Assembly: GCA_029204225.1 (NCBI GenBank)
Contig: CM055113.1
Span: forward strand, 16,557,745 to 16,621,744
Direction of reading: 5' to 3'
DNA: 64,000 nucleotides
Origin: Diphasiastrum complanatum
Taxonomy: Eukaryota; Streptophyta; Lycopodiopsida; Lycopodiales; Lycopodiaceae
Positions 22,891 to 34,870 of this stretch are shown in pieces. Each line of letters begins with the position of its first letter. Position 1 is the first letter of the stretch. Below the pieces are notes generated by a model, which saw nothing but the letters and a program-made list of their open reading frames with translations, was not told the DNA's origin and did not search any database. Position numbers and translations under genes: made by a program.

Positions 22891-25800
22891 TAATGTAGGT
22901 TCCAACATTCAAGTAAACTAAATAGGCTGAATTTGTGGTGTAGATCTTGCATATTCTTGACATTCCATCTTGATGTTCTTGGGGTGTCCAAGAATCAAGA
23001 AATGTGTGTTTCTTGATTCTTGGACTTCTAAAATGTTGTCTAGTTTAATTAGTTCTTGTTTCTTCTTATAGATTAATGCAAGTGTAGTATAGTTTAGGAT
23101 CTGATCCAATTCATTTTGCAGCATAAGAAAGAAGAGAAGCAGAAGTTGTAATGCATTCTAAAGAATCGAATATGTAAACATTAAAGAATCTTTAAACATT
23201 TGTCGTTGTTGTCGCTTGCACTACCACACATCATTCATCCCTGTAGTTGCAACACAGTCAATGCTTAGATCACTGCAACTGTTATCTAAATCTTTTCACA
23301 CAGTTTTGAGTTCTTCCAGACCTCTCATCATCCATATTCTATAGAAGCACCTATCCACAATCCTTATGACTATGAAAAACATCTGAGGATCTACACATGC
23401 CCTGCAAATCTACCTCCACTTCATTCTCTCATCCTCCATCCATAGCATCCCTCTTAACTCCATTAGCCTCCATGCTAACGAGCCGCCCTATTTCACCCTC
23501 TCCTTCAGTTCCTTCATGCTTCTCCCTCCACTAACACAAGCCTTCTTCACTTTACCATCTCAACCGAGTTCGAGACTCAAAACCCGACTGACTCGCAAAA
23601 CGCTAAAATCTATACTCTAATATTACATGATGTTTCTTCTATTAAGACAAAAAATTGATTAGTAGTAGTGAAGACAAATGGCGGATGTCTTTTTATTGTG
23701 AATTTGTACTCGTATAATTTAAAGTGTTGTTCAAAGAGTGATGTCTCACAAAATCTACACAACCATGCTTACATAGGGCCATTCTTAGCACATTGCTAAT
23801 TTGACATAATAATTCTCAAGAATGTTTATGTTTTTGATGCAATGTCCCCCCCGGTTGATTCTTTTCCATATTCATGAAAGCCTCATTCAAAGTAGCAAAT
23901 TGGTTGTTCTACAAATTCACATGTGAATATTTGACTTCCTTTATCATTTCTTTCCTTGCAACATAACATAGTACCCTTTGTCAAATCCTTCTTCATAATT
24001 TTATGTGATTGCTTTCAATACACAATTCAAATATCTATCAAAACAAATTCTCCCAAACCACATGGTTTGCTATTCGTAATGAAAAGGAACAATTTTCAAC
24101 AATGATGTACAATACTACAAAAATGTAGATCACATTACAAGGTAAAACACTCTAATCGAATCTAGATTTTTAGTATTTTGATTTTGCAAATGTAATTTAC
24201 ACCAATTCATGAATTTATATGTTGAAACATATTTTATGACATCACACGATATCCTTTGCAAAAGGTTATAAAACCTTTGGCATAAGGTCATTACATAGGA
24301 TATAAAAATCTCATTGACAAGTAGCATTCCACTAAAATACACAACATGATGAAGCGAGATGAAAAACTAGTGACCTCATGCAACTCTTTTGATAGTTTTA
24401 TAAAAGAGCACAAATTTTGTCAAAATATAAAATTGACAAACTACACATACAAAGTGAAAGATTATTTACGAAAGAAAAATCTTGTATATGATTATACTTA
24501 AATCATCATCAGTGGCTCTTTTCCTCCTTTCCAGGTTTGAGCTTTAACTTGTTGGCATGGAGAAATTTTTATTGCATATGAATACAAGAGTTAACATGTA
24601 GCGCAAAATGGAAAGACCTCCAATTACAATTCCCAAATTCATGATTGTGATTACAATAGATCTTTTTACAAAATTTACTTATATATATTCCCAAACTCAC
24701 AGTTCTTTTGAGATATGTTAGAGTATTTTTTTAGATTTCACCTTATAATACCGAAGCTGGCAATGGAAAGTGTTTTTTGAAATCATATATTTAACAGATT
24801 AAAATAATCTTACTTGAAATGAAGTAACTTAAAAAATTATCAAAAAGGCAAAATGCTTACACATTCTTAGCATATGTCTTTGCTAGTCTTAGCTTATCGA
24901 TGTTGTGACATTTATATGAGACCAACTCATTTGGCTGATAAATTGGCGATATAGGAAAATCTTGATGGTTTTGAAATACAATGAACCTCTTTAGAGTCTT
25001 ATTGGCTTTACAATCACATATTTTAACAAGGGTGTAAGATTACATCTTCACTTATCAATTTCTTGTTTGCTTCATCATCTAATGTTGGCACTATTTCATC
25101 ATATCGATATATTTCAAATATGAAAGTTCATCCATCATATTTTAATGCATGACACATACTTATGTTTTCATGCTAATGAAAAAGATGGCATACACTAGAA
25201 TATTCAAATTTATGTAGTCATCAATTAAAAAGGACATTCCTTCATTTATTTTTGACAAGCATGCATGCAATCTTTAACAATCAATGTCTTGTCGAAAAAA
25301 AAAATAGAGCAATTATCATTTATCATGCCAATATTGATGAAATATTGGCCTACATTGGTGATTATTTTCTCATGAGAAGAAGAGTAAGAAAAAAAAACTC
25401 CAGTAGTGGAAACTTTAGGTATAGGCAATGAGGTAGAGGTCCCTTGGTCTTTTAGGATTGACATAATAAAATAATAATAAATGTTGTTTGATGTTCTATG
25501 AAGCTGTGCATCCACTTGCAAACATCATAATGTGTAGAAACTTGGAACCTATCAATAAGATTATTGTACGTCTTCTCTCATTCTAATTTGAGATGATGTG
25601 TATCAATTTTCACATTTTTTTTCTCTATCATGGAAAAGACACACAAGAAAGATTCAAAAAAGTGCATTCAAGTAGTCAATATTTCCATGAATATTAAAAT
25701 CCTATGAAAAAGAAGAGAATTATCTATCATAATCACTCATCAAATCTATTGGAGATGGTCGGCTATCAACTCATGCATATCTAACAAATATTTCTAAAAT

Positions 25801-27865
25801 CTATATTTTTTGATATGGACTAAATGCATGTATTAATATAATACAATGGTAGATGCAGATGTTAGCACTTACTTGATATCTTGCCTTTTTATAGACATCA
25901 ATAGGCTGTGAGATATGTGTTATGCCATTTATGATACCATTTGAGAATAGATATTCTAGCAATCTTAATAAACATTCAATTATTGACAACTAAAATGCAC
26001 AAATTTCTTGAAGCATAAAAGTTTATTTTCTTTTTAAAACTCTATCTTGGATTTGCATTGTTTGAATTCTCTTCAAAATTGGCTTCAATGTCCACATTTG
26101 ACAAACTTTCTCATGTAGCTTTCTCACGACCCTTAATAGTCTCTACTAGAGCTAATCTTAACTCTCTAATGTTTGGTTTCAATTTTTTGAACATATAGTT
26201 TTTGTTTGAAATGTTTTGAAGTTGTTATTGAATCATCAACAATGTCTCAAAGAAATTCAGAATCTAGAAGCTTTTATAACATCTTTTTCCACATATCATT
26301 CACAAAATGTATAAAATGTGAAGTCACATTCTGAGCAAAATTTATCTTTGAATTCATTACAAATAAATTTTAGACCTTTAGCCACCTTTGTATGTCTCTC
26401 CCATGTTAGAAAAAACCTCCCTACCATGGAAGAGAACACCAAAGCAGCAACAATTATCTTCCTTAAAGCCATAATATGGAGACAGGAGGCTGGTCTAAAA
26501 AATGGTTTTGTGATATATAGACAAGAGTTCATAACACAAAGTCCTTGATGATTCTTCCTTTTTTCTCTTTTAAATTGTATCATTATATAGCTATGTGGTC
26601 TATGACCAAAATTGTACATATAGATTGACGAGTCCAAACATTTTGCAAGTTAATCAATTGCAACTTTTGCGAGTTTATGTTCGAAAACTGTATTGATCAT
26701 GCCAACCAATACTTTGGAACATATTTTATCGATGATAGAAAAACTAGCTAAATATAGCCAAATTAAACAAAAAAATATGAAAAACCAAAATTTTGGCCTT
26801 GCTAATCATTCATGTTGATGAATGATGGATCTTGGCATTACTATTGAGGTTGAAACAAGATGGCTTAAGTTGAAACTTGGATGACATAAGACTCACAATT
26901 GGATGACGTAAGGCCAAAAATTGCAAGCCTCTTTTGTTACACTAACAATCATCCTAGACGTAATGGTTTTTTGGCCATTTTTGAGGAAAACTATGGGTCC
27001 AAATTAATTTCCATGATTTGCCACAATCTAATTTTGTGGTTGTGCATGACTTGTGCAACTCTCGTGCAATTTGTAACTCCTTTGCAATTTGCGACTGTTG
27101 CAATTTGAACATTTTGTGTGTCTTTTTTGTTAATGTGAGCATGATTTGCAACTTTGCGATATCAATGACTTTTGTGACTCTACTACTAACTATATTGCAC
27201 AAAATGTGTTGGTAGATTGTGGATCTTGAAAGATAAATGGTGTACAACCACCAAATTATTGAACCTAGTGATAAAAAATAGCCAAAAAAATCCATTACAT
27301 CATGTCCATGGGTTAGACCAGTCTTGGAAATTCTCTATCAATCCCATGGCTTGCAGCTACTGCCGCTTGCTAGGGTAGCTTATGTCCAAGGCTAGTCCTT
27401 CCCACGGACATTACCTAGCATATATCATCAATGCATAGTGATGGCTGCAACATATATGTATAAGGTATTAGTATAGAGGCTACGGGACAGGTTTGCAACA
27501 AACCATATGTCGAGCCCTCTATGCAGTGAGGCATACGATGAACTATAACTATATGTCTACTATCTATATATGTATTGTATGTAGCTATTATGGGTGAGGA
27601 AATTACATTTCTTACTGAGGCTTGTGCAATTGAGGTTACAAAGTTGTGAAAAATAGACGCAATAGGTTGCAAAAGTCACAATAGATCGCAATAGGTGTAA
27701 AATAGGCAAAATAGGCCAAAACATTGCAACAGGTCATAGAAGTCATGAAGATAGCAAAATAGGCATGCAAGTCATGAAAGTCACAAAAAAGATATAACAA
27801 TTTTTACAGATTAGATTTGGGTATTTATATTGTGACTTGTGCGACTTGTGTAACTCTATGATATA
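22891..27865. other. Five-kilobase AT-rich region with no recognisable gene
   Basis: Open frames are short and none shows a protein family motif. The stretch 26,950-27,790 is low in complexity, rich in repeats of GCAA, TTGCAA and AATAGG. I see no LTR, PBS, RT or integrase motif and no tRNA. It may be old, unrecognisable repeats or host intergenic DNA. Confidence 0.4.
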
Positions 27866-28137
27866 TTTTTACCATTTTGTTTGTTATTGTGTGTTGTAAA
27901 ACTATATTAGGCAAGGACAAAAATTTCATATGCTACAATAATATGTATAGAACTGCACTACAAAAGTAGACTTGTTACATTAGTTGGAAATATTAGGCTA
28001 CAACTATTTTTACCATTCTTTTTGTTATCATGGAACTGTATTAGGCAAGGACAAAATTTTCATATGCTACAACTATATGTGTAGAAATGCATTACAAAAA
28101 TAGACTTGTTATTATAGTTGGAAATATTAGACTTCAC
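27866..28137. repeat. Imperfect tandem duplication, units of about 130-140 bp
   Basis: Unit 1 at 27,866-28,006 and unit 2 at 28,007-28,137. Both begin TTTTTACCATT and share ATTAGGCAAGGACAAAA, TTTCATATGCTACAA and TAGACTTGTTA, ending in AGTTGGAAATATTAG. Small indels separate them. Confidence 0.85.
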
Positions 28138-28279
28138 ATGCCACCTCAAAATAGCAAAAATATCAATATGTTTTTTCTTAGCCTTCATCCGTACATCCAC
28201 TTCGAGATATCGATCACCGTATTGATTTATTTTTTGATTTATTCCTACTTCTGTTGGTTGATTCTGACGAATCCCCAAG

Positions 28280-28465
28280 ATACTCGACCAGAGCTACCCA
28301 AGAGCACCTCTCACCATAGACCAAAGAGGTCTTTGAAGAAGGGATGAACGAAGAATGAGAGCTGAGGACTGCTAGTTAAGAAGGACAAGTAGAAAGTGTG
28401 TAAGCCTCATGGTGAATCCCGAAAGATGGAATGACCATGTTGGAACTAGTATTTCTAGGCTAATG
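28280..28465 (+). repeat. Gypsy LTR (U3) fragment, same family as the element E LTR
   Basis: On the plus strand it aligns with the minus strand of 56,560-56,740: TCTCACC.ATGACC, GAGAGCTGAG, GGAATGACCATGT and AACTAGTA.TTTCTAGGC. It runs without a leader or PBS into gag G3 at about 28,472, so an internal deletion or recombination joined them. Confidence 0.7.
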
Positions 28466-28471
28466 TAATAA

Positions 28472-29240
28472 ATGCAAGTAGACCCCTCTTATGTTACTCA
28501 AGAGGAAGCCGAAGGATCCCATATTGACGATTCTAGAGAACGGAGAGCACATCGTACTACTGTCCATGAATTGAAGTTGAACGGGGATACCCAAGATCAG
28601 CTTTGGAACTCACAGATAGAACTGCTTAACCAACAACACCAAATGCAAATGGAGAAACTCACTAAGGAGTTTCAAGACACCTTGACATCTATCCAAAGCC
28701 ATATGCCTAGTCAATTACCCCCTACACATATACCCTATAGACGACGAAACATTTGGTGCCCACATTGTCGGGCTATGCATCATGTTAATGATTTCCCTTC
28801 ATATGAGCCTATTCAAGCCAATTCCATACAACCATATGAAGAACAACCATCCCAATCTGGACATTCCTTGCCTTATCACGAACACCATCCAGAAAATCTA
28901 GAAATCCTAGCCATACAAGATGGCTATGCGATGCAACAAGGACCAATGAACAACATATGCTTCATCTGTGGTGAAGCAAGCCACTTTATGGTTGATTGTA
29001 CAGTCAAAACAAAATACCATGCCGAATGCTCCGACTGTGTTAGGAAACACAGTTTCAAAGACTGTCTGAAACAACCCAGTAAGATCCTGCCTACCCGCCA
29101 CGTCCAATACAAATCTAGATAGGATCCCAACGACAACACATCACGAGCAGCATAGCAACAAATCGCTAAACTTGTTGCTCAATTGGGAAGTTCCTTAAAA
29201 ACTTCTACATTACCACGTGATTACCAGATCGATAATGAAC
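28472..29240 (+). pseudogene. Ty3/gypsy gag C-terminal half, element copy G3
   Basis: An open frame of 216 codons to 29,122. It has EEAEGSHIDDSRERRAHR, a coiled-coil-like stretch LLNQQHQMQMEKLTKEFQ, then three Cys/His clusters: CPHCRAMHHVNDF (last Cys lost), the canonical CFICGEASHFMVDC (CX2CX4HX4C), and CSDCVRKHSFKDC (CX2CX3HX4C). It would bind RNA and form particles. The N-terminal capsid half is missing. A non-coding tail shared with G2 extends to about 29,240. No pol follows. Confidence 0.85.
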
Positions 29241-30228
29241 CAGAGACTCAATCATTTGAGTTTGTCTCAAGTCTTGAGCACCAGTACATTATGTAAATAT
29301 ATACACACACTCTCTCTCTCTACGACAACTTTGCAGTCTTACTCTCTGAAGTCGAACGTCTGTGCATCAACCAACTGGAGCAGAAGCGGGATCAACGACA
29401 AACTCTTCGAGTTCGAGATAGTCGACTACATCCTCTTTGATAACCTACGAACTCAAAGTCTTCGAGTTCAAGATCCATGTCATCCACACTGCCTTGTCCA
29501 AACGCAGGCCACATCACAGTTCACTTTAGCACTTTCTAGTAACTGCATTGTTTCATGCTCGTTGCCTACTCGGTCATTGTAATTGTTCCATGTATATATA
29601 CATAACGGCAATTCACGTAAATGATGATGAGACAATCTGTGAAGAACACATGCAAGTGGAGAAGAGTGAATCAGAGTTCCTGCGCAAACTCCATTGTGTC
29701 TTAATTATCTGATTCATAGAATCAAAGATCTTAGAGAGAGTGATAGCTATTCAAGGAATAGAGATAGTTATTTAATCTGTAACTAGCTAAGTAAGATCAC
29801 TACACATAGTGCGCCATTATTGTGAACCATTCTTGGGCACATGATTGTGATTTGATCGTTGTATTCACAACTGCTTAATTCAGATTCTCTATTTTCTTAT
29901 GTGTATTGCACTACGAATGCTTTATGATTACTTTCTTTCTCTATTGACACTCACTCAATTCGGAATGTCTAAACTCGAAGGAAGCATGGATGTCTCAGAC
30001 GCCTAATTATTTGCTCCTTTCATGGTTGTCATTGACACCTACCAAGACATTCCTCCATTTGATCTAAGTCAATGTTGATGTTGTAGTTTTGGTAAAGATC
30101 CTGTAAAGTTCTCTATGTTGGAGTTGTGTTTCTTATTTCACACCTAATGTATTCATGAGCACCCCAGCAGAGCTTAGGTTCCAAACTATTGTTAGTATTC
30201 AAAATTGTTTACTATACTTAGATCATTC
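29241..30228 (+). other. Probable LTR and leader of copia I
   Basis: A TATA-like TATATATACATA lies near 29,595. CCAGCAGAGCTTAGG at 30,164-30,178 resembles a damaged tRNA-Met PBS (normally TGGTATCAGAGCTTAGG). LTR ends are not clear. The left 300 bp have no coding motif. Confidence 0.35.
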
Positions 30229-30952
30229 ATCATGGAAGGGACATCTTTAGAAATCCGCCTAATCAACAAGTTCAACGGTGATGACTTCTACATGTGGAAG
30301 TTCAAGATGAAGATGATACTCACAGAAAAAGAACTATGGAGATACATCAATAGTTCAATAGCCAAGCCAGCTAAACCTAACATGTTGACTGCCTAGGAAG
30401 CTAAAGATGGCAAAGCTCTTGCCATTGTATCTCTGAATCTTAAAGATTCACAAATAGCTCGCGTAGCTAATTATTCCAGTTCCAAAGAGACATGGGACAT
30501 TCCTGCTGGTCTATACGAGACAACAACAGATGTTTCGACTCACCTCTTCTTGAGGAAGAAGTTCTTGTCACTCAAGATGAGTGAAGGGACCTCAGTCACT
30601 GATCATCTAAACGAATTCAAACAACTACTCAATCAATTAGCTGCAATAGTTCGCCAGTATTAGACGAAGATGCTAACATGTCTCTTCTGTCTAGTCTTTC
30701 TCCCTCTTACAACAATCTAGTATTGCTGCTTAGCAATGCTCCTGGCCTGCCTTTGCAAAAGGTGACAGCAAGTTTATTGCAGGAAGAAGTAAGAAGGAAA
30801 AGCTTATCCACATCGAATACGAAGAAAATCATTCTCTATTCAAACAAGCAACAACTCCCAAAGAAGAAGTCTTCGAAGGGCAAGAAGACAAAAACTGAAC
30901 AAACTGATTCAGACCAGCAATCACAATAGCACAATTGACAATATCAAAAGCC
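30229..30952 (+). pseudogene. Copia I gag
   Basis: Starts at ATG 30,232 (MEGTSLEIRLINKFNGDDFY), then MWKFKMKMILTEKELW, ETWDIPAGLYETTT, HLFLRKKFLSLKMSEG, DHLNEFKQLLNQLAAI, and in a second frame LLSSLSPSYNNLVLLLSN. A TAG near 30,396 replaces a Gln/Glu-type codon, and a frameshift lies near 30,660. This is the UBN2-type capsid, but of a different lineage from copia C/H. Confidence 0.82.
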
Positions 30953-31757
30953 TAAAACCAGACTCTTTTGCAAGTACTGCAAGAGAACCAACTACGACAT
31001 CAAGGATTGTCGAGTTCTCAAGCACAACGAAGCAAAGAAGAAGATGTAGCAGGATGGAGGATCTGATTCTGCCAGAACCTCTCACGAAGAACCAACAATG
31101 CTTAAGATACAAGATGAATCCATTAGAGGAGCCATGGATTGGTACCTCGATTCTGGTGCTTCTCAACACATGACTTCATGTAAGTTCTTATTCGAAGACC
31201 TCACACCAGCAGATTCGAAGTACGTCTACTTCAGTGACTCAAGTGCACTGCAAATCGAAGGCAAAAGATATGTTCGCCTTTATCTTCCTAATGGTAAATT
31301 GACCTTGGTCAAGGATGTATTCTACATACCCAAGCTAACCAAGAATTTATTGTCAGTTAGCAAGCTCACTGATCAAGGCTACATAGCCATTTTCAATTCA
31401 AGACAATGTACCATTCTGGACAAGAACGATAAAGAACCTTCTCTGGAAATAGAGCAGGTAATTGTACATTTTGAGTCGCGAATATGCACTCTCAACCAAT
31501 GTGAGTACTTCAAATGCTCAATTATGGCATCAAAGATTAGGACATCTAAACATGAGGTCTATCTTGTATATGCATCGTAATAGCATGGTCAAGGATTTAA
31601 ATCTTAATGCTACCTCCACTGACATTTGACATGTCTGTGAGATGTGCCTACTAGGCAAACAACCTAGATCAAGATTCCCAAAGGGACAAGCCACTAGAGC
31701 AAAGTCCATTCTAGAATTAATACATAGTGATCTGTGCGGCCCTATGAGTACTCCCTC
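30953..31757 (+). pseudogene. Copia I zinc knuckle, protease and pre-integrase
   Basis: The knuckle reads CKYCKRTNYDIKDC, with Tyr where His is needed. The protease site is DWYLDSGASQHMTS, then VFYIPKLTKNLLSVSKL. After ORF end at 31,580 and a frame change, the pre-integrase domain reads LWHQRLGHLNMRS, CEMCLLGKQPRSRF and LELIHSDLCGPM. Homology ends at about 31,757, so the integrase core, RT and RNase H are lost. Confidence 0.85.
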
Positions 31758-32315
31758 TCTGGGTTCCCCCCATGTTGGGAAAATATAATGTGTGGAAAAG
31801 TGGTGGAGTCAAGGGAATGTAGGGAGCTATGTTTGAACTATCGAGCTCTGATGAGTGACTCCTTTCCCTCACTACATGAACTACGCCTATCATATTCAAA
31901 TAAAATGTATTGCGACAAGGGTTGCAACTGATTTTACTTGATCCTCACTTTGAAATTGTCAAAATCGATTCAATTGATTACGTAGACAAACACAAATTCA
32001 TTGACGTTGGTTGCGAAAACATGTATTGTGGAAGCATTGAGAGAGAGGAGTAGAAATCCAACAATTATGAATGGATCATTGGATTCATAGAACATTTATG
32101 AGCTTGCTAGTGTTTCCAGAAAACATTCACACTCACACATGTGAACCCAAATGTTTCTATAAAACACTTGCAAGTGAGTTTTTCTACTTGGTTTTGTCTA
32201 AGAAGTATTGATCAGGGTAAACACTCTTTTTTCAATGTGTTTTAAGATTTTCTATGTTGCCTGATTGCCTAGAGAATTAGCAAAAAAAGCAGGCTAGAAC
32301 TTTTACTATCCCTTG
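31758..32315. other. No gene recognised
   Basis: Sequence after the copia I breakpoint. It contains a CACACATGTGAA motif near 32,140 similar to those in the copia LTRs, but no alignable LTR end. Confidence 0.3.
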
Positions 32316-32530
32316 CCCTTTATAGATCAAGTACTTGAAGAATTAGTTGAGAGGGAGGTCTACTCCTTCATGGAATGTTTTGTAAGATATAACCAAATAG
32401 CCATAGTTGAGGAAGACAAACGAAGACCACCTTTGGAGTATTTGCCTACCATGTTACGCCATTTGGCTTGACAAATGCTTTAACAAGCTATGAACACTTC
32501 ATGAGTTCATTCAACCTTTTTTTATGATAT
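32316..32530 (+). pseudogene. Small Ty3/gypsy RT scrap
   Basis: Plus strand reads LPFIDQVLEELVEREVYSF, RYNQIAIVEEDKRR, then one frame over TTFGVFAYHVTPFGLTNAL. This is the fingers/palm entry of gypsy RT up to the PFGLxNA motif. The catalytic DD box does not follow. About 70 codons. Confidence 0.75.
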
Positions 32531-32639
32531 TGAAAACTACAATAAGCTACTTAATATCCAAACGGAAAATTGAAATTTGCACAATTTTATCCAGTATTAC
32601 TATGCAACTTATTATCTAGAGTACCTAATTTGATTAATC

Positions 32640-32940
32640 TTACAGTTTATTTTGGGTTTACCTACCGATTATCATAATGAGTGTCAACATAATGTGATTT
32701 CCATTCTTGATGGTGCAATTCAAATTGCTAAAGTCTATGACTCCACGATGGCATTTCAAGAAAGTAACAACAATACAACAATCAATACTTGCAATCATGC
32801 TTTTAGTGGTATCCAATTGATCGACATCAACTAAAAGGATAAGGATGAATTCTTATTAAGGCAAAGAAAGAGAAGTTCTTTGTGACAAGCCTGACCATAA
32901 AACCAAAAAATGTCCACAAAGGAAGAGAAAGCTATATCTA
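32640..32940 (+). pseudogene. Possible gypsy gag scrap with half a zinc knuckle
   Basis: An ORF (32,652-32,834) reads AIQIAKVYDSTMAFQESNNN, like the alanine-rich helix before gag knuckles. Shortly after, another frame reads CDKPDHKTKKCPQRKRK, the second half of a CX2CX4HX4C knuckle. The first Cys is not in place. Confidence 0.4.
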
Positions 32941-33179
32941 CTTATCAATTAATTGTATTAGTTGGAGGAGAAGCTATACGTTTTTATTGTGACATGTGGA
33001 GCAAAACATTGTGTTTGATGGTTATATGTGTGATGAGGGGTATCAATAGTAATTTTAGTCACATTTGGTTTGCCATGGAGTTGCATAGACACATGCATAT
33101 GCTCTATAGGGCCTATAGAAATTGTATGAACTCGTTGTCCCCTCCACAATGAGCTTTCAACTTTCCTGTCCTCATCAGC

Positions 33180-33326
33180 ATTCACACAGTGTGGCTATCG
33201 AGAGTGAAGCTTTTCTTGTTTGATATCTAGCTTCTATTTGATTGAGTGGCTTGGCTCCACTACTACTACTTTTGGTGCTTTGAAATCAAGATCTTCAGGT
33301 ATTATTTATTACAATAGTATCAAAGC
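33180..33326 (+). repeat. LTR tail and damaged tRNA-Met primer-binding site
   Basis: TAGTATCAAAGCTACAGC at 33,315-33,332 is close to the standard PBS TGGTATCAGAGCTACAG, and the LTR would end TTATTACA at 33,313. No gag can be read downstream. The LTR start is not visible. Confidence 0.45.
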
Positions 33327-33990
33327 TACAGCTCGCATCGATTGAAAGGTCGAGTTGTCGTTGCTTTTCTCAACTTTTGGTAGGACTAATTTTTTTCTCT
33401 CTCCTAGTGATTTCAATTGGGAACTCTGTTTTTCATTATTTGCTATCAGTGTTGGTTGATACTCCAATAATTGTTTGCTCTATCTTAAAAACATATTGTA
33501 TGTGAGAAAGTCCAAACTAGTCAAACTTTGACCTTTTTCTTTCTGCTTAAATCAACAATAAAAGCCAATTTTAGACAAAATTTACTTTCAGAGCTTAGGG
33601 AGAATCGTTTTGATGGTAGGATGGTCTTTGTTACTTGCATGAGTGTTAGAACCATCAAAACATATAAAATAAGGGATCTCAACCCAAAAATGACATGGTT
33701 CTTTTGCTTCTTCTTTTTTAACATTTTTTATAGAATGAAGCTATCCACAGCTATAATATTCATAGACAGGTTTTGTGGGGCAGTATAAGTTGTTTCCCTT
33801 GGCAAAACCATCTATATTGAATTGTGGGAGGCCATACAAGCTTTTAAAAAGGCTAAATTATCATGCTTTTTCATCTTTTTTAAAAAAAGCTTTTTGGTGA
33901 GCTGGAGTGTTAATAAAATGCCCACAAAACTCATTGAACTGGAGTGTCGAAAAATAGGAGGGGTTGCAGTAGACCAAGTCTTCCCAACCA
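33327..33990. other. No gene recognised
   Basis: An open frame spans 33,822-34,103 (+) with VDQVFPTKFYINIDLALEQW. I do not recognise it, and part of it lies inside the LTR called next. Confidence 0.3.
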
Positions 33991-33999
33991 AATTCTATA

Positions 34000-34413
34000 T
34001 CAATATAGATCTAGCCCTCGAGCAATGGGAACAATGGATAGAAGCACTTCCCAATCCAATAGCATACTACCGTGGGACTCTCAATAATTCCCATAGACAC
34101 TAGTGGGGTGTTTATATAGAGTACAGAGACCACCCTACCTTTCCACGAAGGAAATTCACATGGAAGGAATCTAACTGATCATGCCAACATATCACGCACG
34201 TCTATTGCATGTGGAAAGACCCTTTCCCCATAGTTGCTAGGTCCCATGCAAAAGCATGGCATGTGCACGTCCCACACCCAAGGCATGCGTGCAATACACA
34301 TGCTAACCGCATGCATGTTAGTCCACATGGTCCTATTTGACTATTACCAATGTTAGGTCCATCCCCTATGTCCAAGGTACCTCCTAATGGTCCATCCATT
34401 TAGGGTCATGACA
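34000..34413 (-). repeat. 3' LTR (partial) of a decayed chromovirus
   Basis: The minus strand starts TGTCATGACCCTAAATGG directly after a purine tract. A clear TATA box CTATATAAACACCCC lies on the minus strand near 34,105-34,120. The left end of the LTR is not determined. Confidence 0.6.
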
Positions 34414-34424
34414 TTCTTCCGCCC
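34414..34424 (-). promoter_or_regulatory. Polypurine tract next to the chromovirus LTR
   Basis: Minus strand GGGCGGAAGAA followed by TGTCATGACC, a common plant chromovirus junction. Confidence 0.65.
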
Positions 34425-34870
34425 TTATTTTAGTTCTGTCATCAAAACTCAAAGTCGGAAAAACTCTTCTTTAGTTTACCTTCTAGTTCCCAAAAATCCT
34501 CATCATCAAAATGTCCTTTCCAACGAATCGAATGCTCGATAACCTCTCAATTTTGCAATTGTTTGGTCCTCCTATCAAATATCCTTTCAAGTTCCAAAGA
34601 AAGTTTTTCAAATAAGTCTTCAAAAGAATCCAAAACTTTGCCAAATCCAAGGTGACCACCTTCATGGGAACTCATATTTAGAAGACTAACATGAAATACA
34701 GGATGAGCCTTGACCCCATTTGGTAAATTTAATTAGAAAGTTAGAGACCAATCTTTTCAAACTTGTTCAATCCTCATTTTCCTATGACCTTCAAGATTGC
34801 GAAATGGTATTTCGAAATAAAAATTGTTGCTTAAAGTGAATCACTAAGAAATACCAAGACTAGAACCATG
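34425..34870 (-). pseudogene. Chromovirus integrase C-terminus and chromodomain
   Basis: Minus strand phrases in order: LPNGVKAHPVFHVSLLNMSS (integrase tail), then LERIFDRRTKQLQN-stop-EVIEHSIRWKGHFDDEDFWELEGKL, a chromodomain with the aromatic WKG and W-E positions kept. Chromodomains direct integration by binding histone marks. A stop and missing catalytic core show it is a relic. Confidence 0.75.

Noticed and set aside
26899-27300. Open frames rich in Cys/Asn
   Set aside because: Low-complexity TTGCAA-type sequence; no family resemblance.
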